This document shows positions 43,615 to 56,180 of a DNA stretch of 64,000 nucleotides, in pieces. Numbering within the stretch: the stretch's first letter is position 1; every line of letters starts with the position of its first letter. Position numbers and translations under genes: made by a program. The stretch spans positions 29,911,651 to 29,975,650 of the forward strand of contig OX246749.1 in the NCBI GenBank assembly GCA_945910005.1. The letters are read 5' to 3'. This stretch comes from Isoperla grammatica. Taxonomy: Eukaryota > Arthropoda > Insecta > Plecoptera > Perlodidae. A model generated the notes under the pieces. That model made no database searches, was not told where the DNA came from, and saw only the letters and a list, made by a program, of their open reading frames with translations.

Positions 43615-43690
43615 TGATACCGAAAGAGGTGGTTCAGTGGTAGTACACGGGGCTTAATGCAGGAGTTCGCAGGTTCTGTACCCGTTACCG
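43615..43690 (+). mobile_element. Second tRNA-like SINE fragment
   Basis: GAGGTGGTTCAGTGGTAGTA is a good A box; the B-box position reads GGTTCTGTACCC, a degenerate match. The head of a tRNA-derived SINE rather than a working tRNA. Confidence 0.45.
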
Positions 43691-44092
43691 GTAATTCTGA
43701 CTAACAGATTTTGTTCTGAGGATTTCCTCGGGCACATTGCGAATGCTTCCCAACTATTTTATGAAGAGTCAAGAGGGGTACGACTCCCCCTCCCTTGCTG
43801 AATAAAATATTAAACTATATCACTGTCTCCTGTGTATTATTGTTTTCTTTTTTTCCTATGCAGAGATGGCTTCCTCAGCCATTCCTCTTCCTCGCTATCC
43901 AATATAAAATTGCTTCTTTTTTTGACCTGCTTAAATCATTGGGCAGGCGTCAATGTCACTCTGAAGTGCGGCACACCTAAAAAGGTGTGCTCTGTCTTGG
44001 GGTTCAAAACTACATTATTACAAAGTACATTATTGTAAATTGTATTGTGATTGCACTAGTGGGATTTTGATATTCTGTTTGCAAATAAAGGC

Positions 44093-44316
<224 letters not shown>

Positions 44317-44740
44317 AAAGCATGCTGATAAGCAGTAACTGCTTATCTATATAATCTATATAAAAACGCATGTAAATAAATAACTGTTATTTATTTACAT
44401 GCGCATTAATATAGATATATATATATATATCAGGGTGTATAGCAGGCCAGGCCACACAATTAGATAGTTAGATGTGGCAGAGTTGATTCGTCTTCTTGAT
44501 GAGCCTGTCCTGTAGATAGAGGTAGTGACAAACGGTGATAACGAAATTCGCGATTTTCTTTTTAATGTACGTTTTTTCACCTAAAATGTAATATTGTCGA
44601 TGAGTTATATCATTAAAATATGAAAAACACATTTGGAGATCACGAATTTCGCAAAGTCTCACCTATAGCGCGAAATTGCGAACGCATTTGTATAAAACTG
44701 GTTAAAACGTGGTTTAAATCTCAAAATTGACTTCTTAGGG
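44317..44740 (-). other. B3-A3 intron segment homologous to 15944-16375
   Basis: Carries the same small palindrome (ACGCATGTAAATAAATAACT...) and GGTGTATAGCAGGCCAGGCC. Ancestral intron sequence. Confidence 0.75.
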
Positions 44741-44824
44741 CGTGTTTTATTCTTCTCTCGTAAACTGCGGTAATCAGTCAGTCAACGGTCACTCGTGGAA
44801 GGACCCTCTTCTTGTAAAACCTTG

Positions 44825-44992
44825 TAAAGGCAACCCAACACTATACCTTCCATATGCTTTCGTCACTGGCGAGGCACTCGTATCCAACCAACGAACCACC
44901 CGAGACAAGCGAGCGCTGATAACGATCGCTGATTGGCTACGAATACCTCGCTTGTGACGAAAGCATGTGTAAGGTTGCCTTGGGTTGCCTAT
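44825..44992. mobile_element. Palindromic MITE, ~168 bp
   Basis: Arms AGGCAACCCAA...ATGCTTTCGTCACTGGCGAGG and CCTCGCTTGTGACGAAAGCAT...TTGGGTTGCCT are complementary with small mismatches around a short centre. It has no coding capacity. Target duplication not resolved. Confidence 0.7.
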
Positions 44993-46809
44993 AATTACGT
45001 AATAAAAATGACTGTACAGAACAAACAGGCTAAACCTTGTTTTAATAATGTAACTTCAGAAATCCATACATAAATCCCCCCTAACCATTTTGTTAGTAGC
45101 GTTTTTGGCCTCATTTCTGTCAAATCGCGAAAAACGCGAAATTTAGATTTACATATCAACATTTCTCAATATTATCTCTACCTGTAGAAGATAACTCTAA
45201 GCGGGACCCGCGCGTCACATGGGAATATTTTCTCTGTTACATAAAGTAAAATTACTTATTTACAAAAAACAAACAACAAAGCACAACAAAAGAACAACTT
45301 TTCGATTTCCGCAGAATAATTTAACTAATTAATAACAGTTTCTGTATTCCTTTGTACACAATACAATCATATATTATTTAATTTAATAGGCTTTTATTGA
45401 TTTTCAAAGTTCGCTTCATCAATAATTCTCATACTTGTATCATGTCGAAATAGCCGTAGCGACTTCGTTCTTTTTTCCTTGAATTTCAAATATTGGGACT
45501 AAAATAATTATATGCATGATTCTTCAGTCACACGTTACATCAAAAGAAACAAAAAGTCATCTGCACAATAAAATATAAATTAGCAGATGATGCTACCCAT
45601 GTCAACTCTTCCACCTCCCTTCCACGCACGTGGCCGGAGCCGGTAATAATGCTGGGCCGTCCGCGCTAGGAAACCTCTTCTCGTAGCCTGAGGCGGTCTA
45701 GCGTTAGCCTCGCGCCCAGTTTAGCTCATTCGTTCATTATATAATAGAAAATTAAAAAATTCACAAATGTGAACATATCAACATGAAATTGTGGACACAC
45801 GTACATCAGCAGTATAATTATATATGCTAATTGTTTAAGAAGTTTGCGACCATTTATCGACCATTTTTGATCACATTGTCTTTTTATTCATTTTTACCGA
45901 TCTCCAAAGGGGCTCAAGTACAATTTAGAAAGCAAGCGATAAAAAAATAAAACCATATATAGTAATTACAATTTAACTCCACTAAAAACGTATCTATTTT
46001 GTGTGTTATTGACATTGCACTTAAATGATCATTTATAAAAAACCAATACGTCAACTTTGAAACTTGGTATTATGAACGCCTCTGAAAATTTGAAGAGAAT
46101 TGTTTTGAAATGTATGAGATCTCTTTCAATGAATCTTTCTCCTTGATCTTGAAAAGTGTTAATTTATAATTGAATGGGAAATTAACATTGAAGTTTTCCA
46201 TTAAAAATAATTTGATGCACAACTGGAATTCATTGTAACGTTTGCATGGTATTTTTTGCAAAAAAAGCCGTCAGCTATAATACATTAAGGACACTCTTTC
46301 AACTCAATCTTCTTTTCTTGCATAGGAGCGAGGAGAACTCATTCATTTATCAACCAAATCTTTAAAATTTTAAAAATATGTTTTATTATTACTAAGGTTT
46401 AAAACTGATGAATCGGGGTTTACAAATTAAAAATTACAGTCAATAATATTTTTCACTAAATCGATACGTGTTTATCGTACGTGCATCATTACCATACATA
46501 AGATGTTTTTTAAAAATGTATTTATCGTTTTCTTTATGAATTTTAAAAGCCTTTTCGAAGCCCGGTAAAATTGTATTTTAAAACAGAATGTGCTAAAGAA
46601 AACACCAAAATATTAAAAAAAAAAAAAAAAATCTAATATTTAGGTGCTGATGTATTTGTGTAGATAATTTCAGGCTGATCGGTTTATATTTGTTAAAGTT
46701 AAAAAATTTTCATTATATTATTAAAGACCCTACTGTCCGCTTAAAAGCTTATTTTTGTAAATTAATCTCATGCAGATTATTGTAATTTTCTCTATATCAT
46801 ACAAAGATA
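44993..46809 (-). other. Intron downstream of exon B3
   Basis: 45760-46809 aligns with parts of 16380-17224 and 23990-24775. 45000-45760 has no recognised partner; a GC-richer patch lies at 45605-45720. No exon. Confidence 0.65.
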
Positions 46810-46940
46810 AAGTCAAGTTCCAAAAATGAAAAAAGCACCCCATCCCGGGAATCTAGCCCTAGTGCTTCTGCATTGGAATCAGGAATAAACTAAACCCACT
46901 AGACCAACGAGCCACACAACGCGCTTAAGTGTGTGGAAAC
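46810..46940 (-). mobile_element. tRNA-derived SINE-like sequence just 3' of exon B3
   Basis: Minus strand GTGTGGCTCGTTGGTCTAG-TGG after the donor, then a decayed B box (GGGCTAGATTCCCGGG) and A/T tail. Third copy at the same relative position. Confidence 0.6.
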
Positions 46941-46952
46941 AGTGAAACTCAC

Positions 46953-47312
46953 CGACAGCATAGAGGTCGGCCCAGGCGTAGCTCCAGCCACCGTTCCCGG
47001 CCCGGACTCGACAAGCGACCATCCATCTCTTCCAGGTCGCCACCTTCAGGGCGACCCCGCAGTCCCCCGCCACCAGACCCCGGCCGCTGTAGCTGTAGCC
47101 AGTGAGCTCATCAGTCAGATGGTCAGAGTTGGCCTGGGACAGAGACCCCCGACTAAGATCCAGGAGTGAACCTTCCTTGTCATCATGGTCCCACCACGTG
47201 AACTGACACCCGTTTAGGGCTACGTCAGTAAAGCAGGTGAAGGTCACAGTCTGCGGGGCTCTGGATATTCGCACGTTTTCCGGGGCCATGGTGAGGCTGT
47301 AGGACGCCACCC
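46953..47312 (-). CDS. Ig exon B3, fasciclin-III-like V-type domain (360 bp)
   Basis: Internal exon, acceptor GTGTCTCAG ending at 47313, donor GTCG|GTGAGT at 46953/46952, phase 1-1. Four cysteines present (T-F-T-C, N-G-C-Q, G-D-C-G, V-A-C-R); S-G-R-G-L-V-A-G has Val where the other copies have Gly. This is the most 5' Ig exon found in the window. Nothing resembling a signal-peptide exon or promoter is seen between it and position 64000. Confidence 0.86.
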
Positions 47313-47640
47313 CTGAGACACAGAACAAACACAATTATGTCGCGTTGCAATACAACTGACACCCGGCCAGGGCTACGTCAGCAGAGCAGGTGAAGGTGAC
47401 AGTCTGGAGGGCTTGGGATACTCGCACGTAGTCCGGGGTCATGGTGAGGCTGTAGGACGCCACCCCTGAGACACAGAACAAACACAATTATGTCGCGTTG
47501 CAATACAACTGACACCCGGCCAGGGCTACGTCAGCAGAGCAGGTGAAGGTGACAGTCTGGAGGGCTTGGGATACTCGCACGTAGTCCGGGGTCATGGTGA
47601 GGCTGTAGGACGCGACCCCTGAGACACAGAACAAACACAA
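47313..47640 (-). repeat. Acceptor ladder of exon B3: two 153-bp units, truncated by a MITE
   Basis: Truncated units start at 47466 and 47619, each 153 bp from the next, both with AG acceptors. The ladder's outer end is cut at about 47640 by half of a foldback MITE, so the original copy number is unknown. Confidence 0.92.
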
Positions 47641-47815
47641 TACACATAGATTGCAGTATTCTGCTGTTTATGCAGGGAAAGCGCCCTACGCTTTTATTTT
47701 CCGAGTGAGGCAAAAATTTGTTGGGCGAAAATTTATTTTTTACTTTTTAGTGCATTTAAATATAAGCGTTGTTTTTTTAAAAAAATATTTTTTCATGTAA
47801 TATTTTTAAATCGGA
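47641..47815. mobile_element. Half foldback MITE, copy F2
   Basis: Contains the loop (CATAGATTGCAGTATTCTGC) and one arm (TTTTCCGAGTGAGGCAAAAA...TTCATGTAATATT) of the F family. The other arm is missing, with the ladder in its place. Confidence 0.8.
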
Positions 47816-49680
47816 CCCAATAATCTTAGATGTATTTCAAGAAAATAGTTTTGAATTTGTTATAATACTTTTCCAATATTATGACTCTTGTTGGTTCGAC
47901 CCTCCCAAGATACTGATTGGCTTATATTTTATAATTTATCGGATCATATTAAAAACAAATATCCTAAAACAATATTATATTTTTGGCAGCTATCTAGCAT
48001 TCAATTCAATTAAATTCAATAATAAATGTTTGTAACGTCAAGCAAGTGTTTGGTTCTATATGTTCATGTTGTTCATTATAGGCCTATCTTCCCGTCTTAA
48101 TAAGTACCGTACTCGTATAAGACAATCTGCATATCTATTGATTGAACCATATTGTATTATTTACCACTGCTTTTAATTATTATCCATTAGGTAACTTTTA
48201 GCCAATCATTATAAAGCAATTAATACCTCTATTTTGTAACTAGTTTCTGTCAAACTGTACAATGCCAATGGGCCTAATTTATCGTTGAGAATTAAAAAAA
48301 GAGCTACATTATTCTATTATTTATACAATTCAGATATAACTAGATTTATACATATCATTTTATTTAAAATACTAACTCAATGTTAACTACAAAACAGTTT
48401 AAAGTATCTTGTATCCGGCAGGTACATGTAAATGTATCTTTTAGTTGTATCTTTACCTAGGTAAGTTTCTAAAAAGGAATCTGTCTGGGTCTAGGTACAT
48501 TTCCACCAGAGTATCTCAGCTGTATCTATATCTAGGTAGTTTTAAAAAGTATCGAGTGGCAAACACTGCTAATGGGTCGTCCGCCATTTTCAAATTTCTG
48601 GATACGCCACTGCATATTGCATGGTGCATACACGGTGCGAATTGACAAGAGGGGGGGGGGGGGTATTTCTTCCTCTGGTAATTTCATCCCTGGCTCTGTT
48701 TTACTGAAAGGTATTCCCACCGGGGATGGCTAAATCCCTACCTCTGGATACCCATCTCATTTCATATCATATAAAGTGACTTTATGTGGAGACATAAAGG
48801 GGCTAATCACATAAAATTATTGAAATTCATAAAACCATATTTTCTACTACCCAAGTTCATAAATTACTGCTCTGTTAGGTTGTAGGTTACTGCTCTGTTA
48901 GGTTAGGTTGCTGCTCTGTTAGGTTATAGGTTACAGGAAATAATTATGTTATTCTTCACTTTCTTTTCACGTTCCCTTTGTAGGTTAGATTTAAACAATG
49001 TTTAATGTCTTATTATTATTCTTGTACATTCTCACCTAACATACTTATTTATTTTAATTTGCTGCAATTATGTAGAGAGCTTCCAATGCACAAGTATACT
49101 CTACTTCTATTGGAAGTTCTCTGCAACTGTATCCCATACTATGTAAAAATGTGTATTAGATGGCAAAATAAATACTACTCCTTCTACTAAAAAAAAAATA
49201 AAAAAATGTCATAACATTCATAAATAATGCATCAATTTACATCTATGTTCATCTATATTCATCTTTTTGCATCTATATTCCTATACTGGCTTAAATAAAT
49301 ATTCGGGTGAACTAGAAGTTAGGATACCGGTACTGAGGACTTTCATTTACGTCGCCAAGAACAAGTGGGTGAATGACAGTTACAACATTAATTTACATAA
49401 TAATAATATAGGAATAGGTTAAAACTACAAAGAAAATTGGTGAAAACTTAAAATACGAGAACAAAATATCTTCAAAATAATACCTCACATTGCTTCTAAG
49501 GCCATCTCGAGGGCAATTACACCCCTTAAAGTTTGCTTTCGGCGGCTAGGGCTTCACCCCAGACACCTTTCTACCCACGCCCCTCTACCAAGCTGTCAGT
49601 TCGCACCCTGTACACACCAAAGGTATTGTCATATTGGCAACTTCTTAAGTATCGTCAAAAACATAACTTGTATAAGATTG
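47816..49680. other. Unassigned AT-rich region upstream of the Ig exons
   Basis: No exon is supported. Small features: a poly-G run at 48651-48662; GGTAATTTCATCCCTG near 48676, which resembles a transposon terminus; a short tandem duplication of TTACTGCTCTGTTAGGTT at 48865-48935. A promoter or first exon was looked for and not recognised. Confidence 0.4.
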
Positions 49681-49729
49681 TTCAATGAATAAAAGCAACA
49701 CCTCTCGCTTAAACAAGCAAATACCTAAA

Positions 49730-50290
49730 TAAGTAAAAAAATAAATAAATTAATAATTTTATGAATTAATAATTGAATAAATGAATGAAGGAATGAAGGA
49801 ATTAATAAAAGGTAAGTAGGTGAATAAAGAATAAGTAATATAAGTAAAATAAGTAAATAAAGAATTAGTACAATTAGCTTAATAAGTAAATAAGCAAATA
49901 AGGAATAAGTAAAACAAGTTAACAAGTAAACAAGTAAACAAGTTAACAAGTAAACAAGAAAACAAGAAAACAAGTAAATAAGTAAATAAGTAAATTACTA
50001 AATAACTAAATAAATGAATAACTAAATAAAATGAAAACTGAATGAATAAATTAATGAATGAAAGAATGGATGAATTTATAAATGAATAGAGGAATGAATG
50101 AATGATTTAATGTTAAATAAATGAATAAATGAGTAAATGAATAAATGAATCAATGAATAATAGAATAAATGAATAAATGAATAAATGAATACATAAATAA
50201 ATGAATAAATAAATAAACGAAGAAATGAATAAATGAATACATGAATACATGAGTAAATGAATCAATGCATAACTGAATAAATGAATTAAT
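49730..50290. repeat. Degenerate (AAAT/GAAT)n tetranucleotide tract, ~560 bp
   Basis: Long run of AATAAATGAATAAATGAA-type repeats shading into AAGTAAAT and CAAGTAAA variants. Low complexity only. Confidence 0.9.
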
Positions 50291-50449
50291 AAAACCCCAC
50301 CCAGTTAGAACAACTGACTTTCAGTGGGGGACATTTATAGGCTATTACCTTTAATTATGTGCTTTGTTGAAATACGGCTCTAAAATCACCGTTTACATAT
50401 ACCGGTACATATACATATACCGGTACACCAGAACCATATTGATAGATTA

Positions 50450-50545
50450 AAGTCAAGTTCCAAACTACAAAAACCCATGCCCCGACCGGGATTTGAACCC
50501 TATACTTTCTGCATTACATAACACATGGTAGCGCAGCCCTACACA
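50450..50545 (-). mobile_element. tRNA-derived SINE-like fragment, same family as those after the B exons
   Basis: Minus strand contains GGGTTCAAATCCCGG, a perfect B box, and GGGCTGCGCTACCATGTG upstream, then TTTTTGTAGTTTGGAACTTGACTTTA, the same tail as at 17225, 24775 and 46810. The best preserved copy of the family. Confidence 0.65.
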
Positions 50546-50814
50546 GAAATCTTCTTCAGCATAGTTAATTTTGCATTCAAATTATCAATTTAACAATCAG
50601 ATTCCCGTTATCAACACCATTTTATTTTTAAAATCACTTTTCAATCATTAAATTTACAAAATAATACATAACATATCATGTCTGAGACTAAAAGGGACGT
50701 CTATATATTATATGAACCTCACTGTTGATGATGGTATGTATGTATGTAGCCTATACGTAATCATATTTTGGCCACGATGATTATCGAGACAGTGAGTGGT
50801 GAAATCATGAAGAT

Positions 50815-51118
50815 AATAATATTACATGAAAAAAATATATTTTTTTAAAAACAACGCTTATATTTAAATGCACTAAAAAGTAAAAAATAAATTTTCGCCC
50901 AACAAATTTTTGCCTCACTCGGAAAATAAAAGCGTTGGGCGCTTTCGGTATTGACATAGATTGCAGTATTCTGCTGTTTATGCAGGGAAAGCGCCCAACG
51001 CTTTTATTTTCCGAGTGAGGCAAACGTTTGTTGGGCGAAAATTTATTTTTTACTTTTTAGTGCATTTAAATATAGCGTTGTTTTAAAAAAAATATATTTT
51101 TTTCATGTAATATTATTT
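50815..51118. mobile_element. Foldback MITE, copy F3
   Basis: Best complete copy: ends AATAATATTACATGAAAAAA and TTTTTTCATGTAATATTATT are complementary; arms with GCCTCACTCGGAAAATAAAA and its complement; loop with TGACATAGATTGCAGTATTC. Confidence 0.85.
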
Positions 51119-51159
51119 TATACTTTTTAGTCTTAAAGAATCTTGCAATCGAATATATA

Positions 51160-52390
51160 TCGGGTATCGATTAATTAATTATGATGGTTTAATTGATTAT
51201 TTAGTAAATATGACAATTGATTCATGTTTTGTCATTAAGAATACGTCTGTGTGCAAACTTTCAGCTCAATTCGACGTTCGAAAGTGAGTGTTTTATCGAT
51301 CCCCATATTAAACATGAATTAATTAATAATGATGGCGTAATTGATTATTTAGTAAATATGACAATTGATTCATGTATTTTATATTAAGAATACGTCTGTG
51401 TGAAAACTTTCAACTCGATTTGACGTTGAAAAGTGGGTGAAACATCGATTCCCATATAAAACATTAATTAATTAATTATGATGAATTAATTGACTATTTT
51501 TAGTTAATGTGACAATTGATACGTGTATTGTCATTAAGAATACGTCTGTGTGAAAACTTTCAGCTCAATTCAACGTTCGGAAGTGGGTTAAACATCGATT
51601 CCCATATAAAACATTAATAAGGTTTGATGAATTGATTGAATATTTAGTAAATATGACAGTTGATTCGTGTATTGTCATTAAAAATACGTCTGTGTGAAAA
51701 CTTTCAGCTCAATTCAACGTTGGGAAGTGGGTGAAATATCGTTTTCCATATAAAACATCAACTTATTAATTATGATGAATTAATTGATTATTTAGTTAAT
51801 ATGACAATTGATTCGTGTATTGTCATTAAGAATACGTCTGCGTGAAAACGTTTAACTCGATTTGACGTTGAAAAGTGGGCGTAACATCGATTTCCATTTA
51901 AACCTTAATTAATTAATTATGATAAATTAATTGACAATTTAGTAAATTTAACAATTGATTCGTATATTGTCATTAAAAATACGTTTGTGTGAAAACTTCT
52001 AACTCGATTCGACGTTGGAAAGTGGGTTAAACATCGATTTCCATATAAAACATTAATTAATTAATTATGATGAATGTTTTGACAATTTAGTAAATATGAC
52101 AGTTGATTCATGTATTGTCATTAGAAATACGTCTGTGTGAAAACTTTCAGCTTGATCGGACATTTAGAAGTAGGTGGAATATCGATTCAAATATTCAATG
52201 ATTTCCATGTAAAACATTAATTAAGTAATTATGATAAATTAATTGACAATTTAGTAAATATGACAGTTGATGCATGTATTGTCATCAGAAATACGTCTGT
52301 GTAAAAAATTTCAGCTTGATCGGACATCTAAAGGTAGGTGGAATATCGATTCAAAGATTCCGTCCAGTCAAACAAGGCAAGTTAATATAA
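51160..52390 (+). repeat. Second ~147-bp satellite (S2), about 8 copies
   Basis: Units contain TTAATTATGATGAATTAATT, TTTAGTAAATATGACAATTG, AATACGTCTGTGTGAAAAC and CATCGATTCCCATATAAAAC; the ACGTCTGTG core recurs about every 147 bp. It ends in a segment (GTCCAGTCAAACAAGGCAAG) also found at the end of the other S2 arrays, suggesting these are parts of one repeat-bearing element. Confidence 0.9.
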
Positions 52391-52399
52391 GCGTTGTAA

Positions 52400-52500
52400 A
52401 AACCACTCCATACGGAATCCATGACTAAACAGGACTCGAACCTGGCGAATGCCTGGGCTCAAAGTTTACCAAAGGCAGCAAGAGAGCCACTGTGGGCTGC
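52400..52500 (-). mobile_element. tRNA-derived SINE-like fragment
   Basis: Minus strand has CCAGGTTCGAGTCCTG, a perfect B box, with AGTGGCTCTCTTGCTG upstream as an A-box candidate. No full cloverleaf. Confidence 0.5.
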
Positions 52501-52559
52501 TAATAATATAAGTGATGTAGGTAAGATAGAGAGATAAGGTCAGGTCCAGGTTCAATTTT

Positions 52560-52858
52560 ATAATATTACATGAAAAAAATAGTTTTTAAAAAAAACAACG
52601 CTTATAATTAAATGCACTAAAAAGTAAAAAATAAATTTTCGACCAACAAATTTTTGCCTCACTCGGAAAATAAAAGCGTTGGGCGCTTTCCCTGCATAAA
52701 CAGCAGAATACTGCAATCTATGTCAATACCGAAAGCACCCAACGCTTTTATTTTCCAAGTGAGGCAAAAATTTGTTGGGTGAAAATTTATTTTTTACTTT
52801 TTAGTGCATTTAAATATAAGCGTTTTCTTAAAAAAAAATTTGTTAATGTAATATTATT
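52560..52858. mobile_element. Foldback MITE, copy F4 (loop in opposite orientation)
   Basis: Same arms as F3, loop reversed (CAGAATACTGCAATCTATGT). Sequence after it (TACTTTTTAGTCTTAAAGA) matches that after F3, so part of the flank belongs to the element or was co-duplicated. Confidence 0.82.
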
Positions 52859-52904
52859 TTATACTTTTTAGTCTTAAAGACTCTTGCAATCGAATATATA
52901 TCGA

Positions 52905-53049
52905 ATATCGTTTAATTAATTATGATGGTTGTATTGTCATTAAAAATACGTTTGTGTGAAAACTTTTAGTTCAATTCGACGTTCGAAAGTGGGTGTTTTA
53001 TCGATTGCCTTATAAAACATATATTAATTAATTAAGATGAATCAATTAA
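52905..53049 (+). repeat. S2 satellite unit interrupted by a transposon
   Basis: One partial S2 unit leading to the TTAA target site at 53046-53049; the array resumes after 54828. Confidence 0.8.
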
Positions 53050-53837
53050 AGGGCATCACAACACCGTGATTTTCCGGCGTTACAAAATGCGTTATTTTTT
53101 TTAATGATTTATGGCGAAAACTAGAAGTCTCTAGCTTGTACCAGAAATTTATAATAAATTATTGAAATGACCCAAGTTTTGGTGATGCGCGCGCACCCGA
53201 TAACCGTGACGTCACGCTTGCGCATTTTTCAAGTCGAAGCAGACGCCAAACTATGAGCCAGCGCCGTGAAAAACTCTCGCTGTAGCTGAAGATATGGTGC
53301 TCAGAGAAAAACAAATGATATCATCGTGTTCTGCGATCTTTTCTCTTCAATAATATTGTTAAAGAAAATATTTTTGCTGAACAGAAAATAAAGTTTTGAT
53401 TAATTTTCCAAATGCCTTCAATTTCACTAAATTAGCGTGTTTTTAATAACATTGAAAGCGGATAAGATAAACGAAATGTTAAGATATTTTCATACTGACA
53501 TATAGCCACATGCATGCAGAAAAATAAAAAAAATATCTCACTTATAATTCTTTTCAAAATGTGCAAGTATTTGTGTGGTATATCCGGGCGTGTTTTGTTG
53601 TTGATTCGCGCAGCAGCCTACCGCTGTATGACAGAAATCTCGTTGCGGCTTTTCAGAAAACATTAACCTTTTTACTACTCGTTTGAAACTTAGCCCACGA
53701 GTAACACCATAGTAACCATTATTATTCTTATTATGCGGATTTGTTTGTAGTAATTTAATATTATTTATTACTATGGTAACAATATTATTAGTTATATTAT
53801 TATATTGTTAATTAATTAATTATTAAAATATATTATT

Positions 53838-53839
53838 AA

Positions 53840-53908
<69 letters not shown>

Positions 53909-53909
53909 G

Positions 53910-53951
<42 letters not shown>

Positions 53952-54005
53952 AGTAATATTATAAGTAATAATAATAATAATAATAATAATTATTATTATT
54001 ATTGT
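53838..54005. repeat. (ATT)n / (AAT)n microsatellite inside the TTAA element
   Basis: ATT repeats followed by AAT-rich sequence that can fold back on it. Confidence 0.9.
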
Positions 54006-54059
54006 TTTACACTTTTATTACATGATTTATTATAGAGATACATTTGAGGATGAGTGTGT

Positions 54060-54170
54060 AATAGGTGATGATATCCGACAACATTTAACACATGCATACG
54101 GGATATAAACCCACGTCGCTGTGTCTCATACTAGTCAGGTGTGCGCCAGTTATGATCCATCACGAGCTAC
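54060..54170 (-). mobile_element. tRNA-like SINE fragment inside the TTAA element
   Basis: Minus strand: TGGATCATAACTGG...GTGGGTTTATATCCCG, with A- and B-box-like motifs at a suitable distance. Weak. Confidence 0.35.
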
Positions 54171-54828
54171 AGCGGTTGGGGTAAAGTTTACGTTTGTTGG
54201 ATGAGTAGTATTCTGACAACAGTCAGCCGCGCGCGTGACTCGTTCTGGCGATCGCTTGTACTGCCGCCCAGTTGACCGAAAATGCATCTAAATATATTAA
54301 ACGCACACGTGCACACGTTTCCCTCGATATACATGCTGTATTTTTTTTATTTTTCTGCATGCATGGGGCTATATGTCAGTATGAAAATATCTTAACATTT
54401 CGTTTATCTTATCCGCTTTCAATGTTGTTAAAAACACGCTTATTTAGTGAAATTGAAGGCATTTGCAAAATTAATTTAAACTATGTTTTCTGTTCAACAA
54501 AAGTATTTTCTTTAACAATGTTATTGAAGAGAAAAGATCGCAGAACACGATGATATCATTTGTTTTTCTCTGAGCACCATATCTTCAGCTACAGCGAGAG
54601 TTTTTCACGGCGCTGGCTGATAATTTGGCGTCTGCTTCGACTTGAAAAATGCGCAAGCGTGACGTCACGATTATCGGGTGCGCGCGCACCACCAAAACTT
54701 GGGTCATTTCAATAATTTATTATAAATTTATGGTACAAGCTAGAGACTTCTGGTTTTCGCCATTGATCATTAAAAAAAATAACGCATTTTATATCGCCGG
54801 AAAATCACAGTGTTGTGATGTCCTTTAA

Positions 54829-55170
54829 TTATTTAGTAAATATGACAATTGATTCGTGTATTGTTATAACGAATACGTCTGTGTGAAAAATGTTAGCTTC
54901 ATCGGACATTAAGAAGTAGGTGGAATACAAACATCGATTTCCATATAAAACATTAATTAATTAATTATGATAAATTAATTGACAATTTAGTAAATATGAC
55001 AAATGATTCATGTATTGTCATCAGGAATACGTCTGTGTAAAAACTGTTAGCTTGATCGGACATCTAGAAGTAGGTGGAATATCGATTTAAACTTAGACCA
55101 TAAAGGGGGTCCCCTATATGGTCTCAGGATTTAAAGATTCAGTCCAGACAAACAAGGCAAGCTAATTAAT
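54829..55170 (+). repeat. S2 satellite, about 2 copies after the TTAA element
   Basis: Resumes the array interrupted at 53049 and ends with the same GTCCAGACAAACAAGGCAAG segment. A short palindrome (GACCATAAAGGGGGTCCCCTATATGGTC) lies at about 55098. Confidence 0.85.
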
Positions 55171-56180
55171 GTAATAAAAAAGATAAGCGGGTAGTGAGGC
55201 AGCGTGTTGGTGAGGGGGGCGAGGGGGAGGGTGTGCCGATAACTTCGGGAGCTGCTGCTAGAAGTTATCTTCGCTGCCGCTAGGGAGAGCGCGGGTGAAA
55301 GAAATCATTGTGCTCATGGGAAATAACGTACGTAGTTTGACATGAACCATTAATTATACAAGAGCATTTACCACCCAAACCGGTGTTTTTCAGCTACAGA
55401 ATAAATCATTTGATATGAATATATAGTTTTAATTTCAAGTTTACCATCACCAAAAAACTATATATATTTTTGAATATCAGCGTTTTTTCTAAGTTATTAA
55501 TAAAAGATCATATTACGCCTATTTTACAAAGAATTGCATTGCTAAAGTAGAGTGGATAATAACAATACAATAAGACAATATTTTGTACACAACATAATTA
55601 TATATGTTGTAACGTTATTATTTCGTAGTAGTCATTGAAACAGTAAACTTTATAACAATTGAAAATTTTACTATTGCTTACACAATGAATCAGTTTTTTT
55701 TTAACTAACCAAAACACCGTCGGTAATGAGATATTAAAAAAAGTATTAACAAAAATGTTTGAGCCGCCATAATAACAGCATTAACCACCAGACACCGCAT
55801 ATTCTTAGCCAATTTTTGACTTCAAACTTAAATCTTGAAAGGAATCTCAATAATTTTGTCGGACGGCAGTTTGTTTTATGTTTTATGAGCTATATAGTCA
55901 ACAAGTTGCTGCCCCCTAGTTTTATATCTTCTAGTGACAAATAAAAAGCATGTATTTAAATATGTTTTCCCAGACATTTCGAATTTATTAACCTCAATAA
56001 CACTCGAGGTACCAGAATAAAAATTTGTTATTTACAGTGACATCAGGCCATTGTGAACATCAAATTATTATAATTATTGCTAATTTACATGCAATTTAAT
56101 CAACTAACAAATAATAAATAAACGAATATTGTATTTTCAAAATGCCGAAATATTCCTGTAAATAAATAAAAATCGTACTC
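55171..56180. other. Unassigned AT-rich sequence
   Basis: A purine-rich, GC-richer patch at 55200-55320; the rest is AT-rich without supported frames or repeats. Confidence 0.35.

Larger units (their letters stand above)
53050..54824. mobile_element. Long-TIR DNA transposon with TTAA target site (1,775 bp)
   Basis: Inverted terminal repeats of about 490 bp start AGGGCATCACAACACCGTGA and (reverse complement of the right end) AGGACATCACAACACTGTGA. TTAA flanks both sides (53046-53049, 54825-54828), as for piggyBac-, Kolobok- or Sola-type transposases. The centre holds an ATT array and a SINE-like fragment; no transposase is present, so it is non-autonomous. Arms are about 90% or more alike by eye. 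Confidence 0.88.

Noticed and set aside
43131..43690. Functional tRNA genes
   Set aside because: A- and B-box motifs are present, but no cloverleaf with a paired acceptor stem was found; SINE heads fit better.
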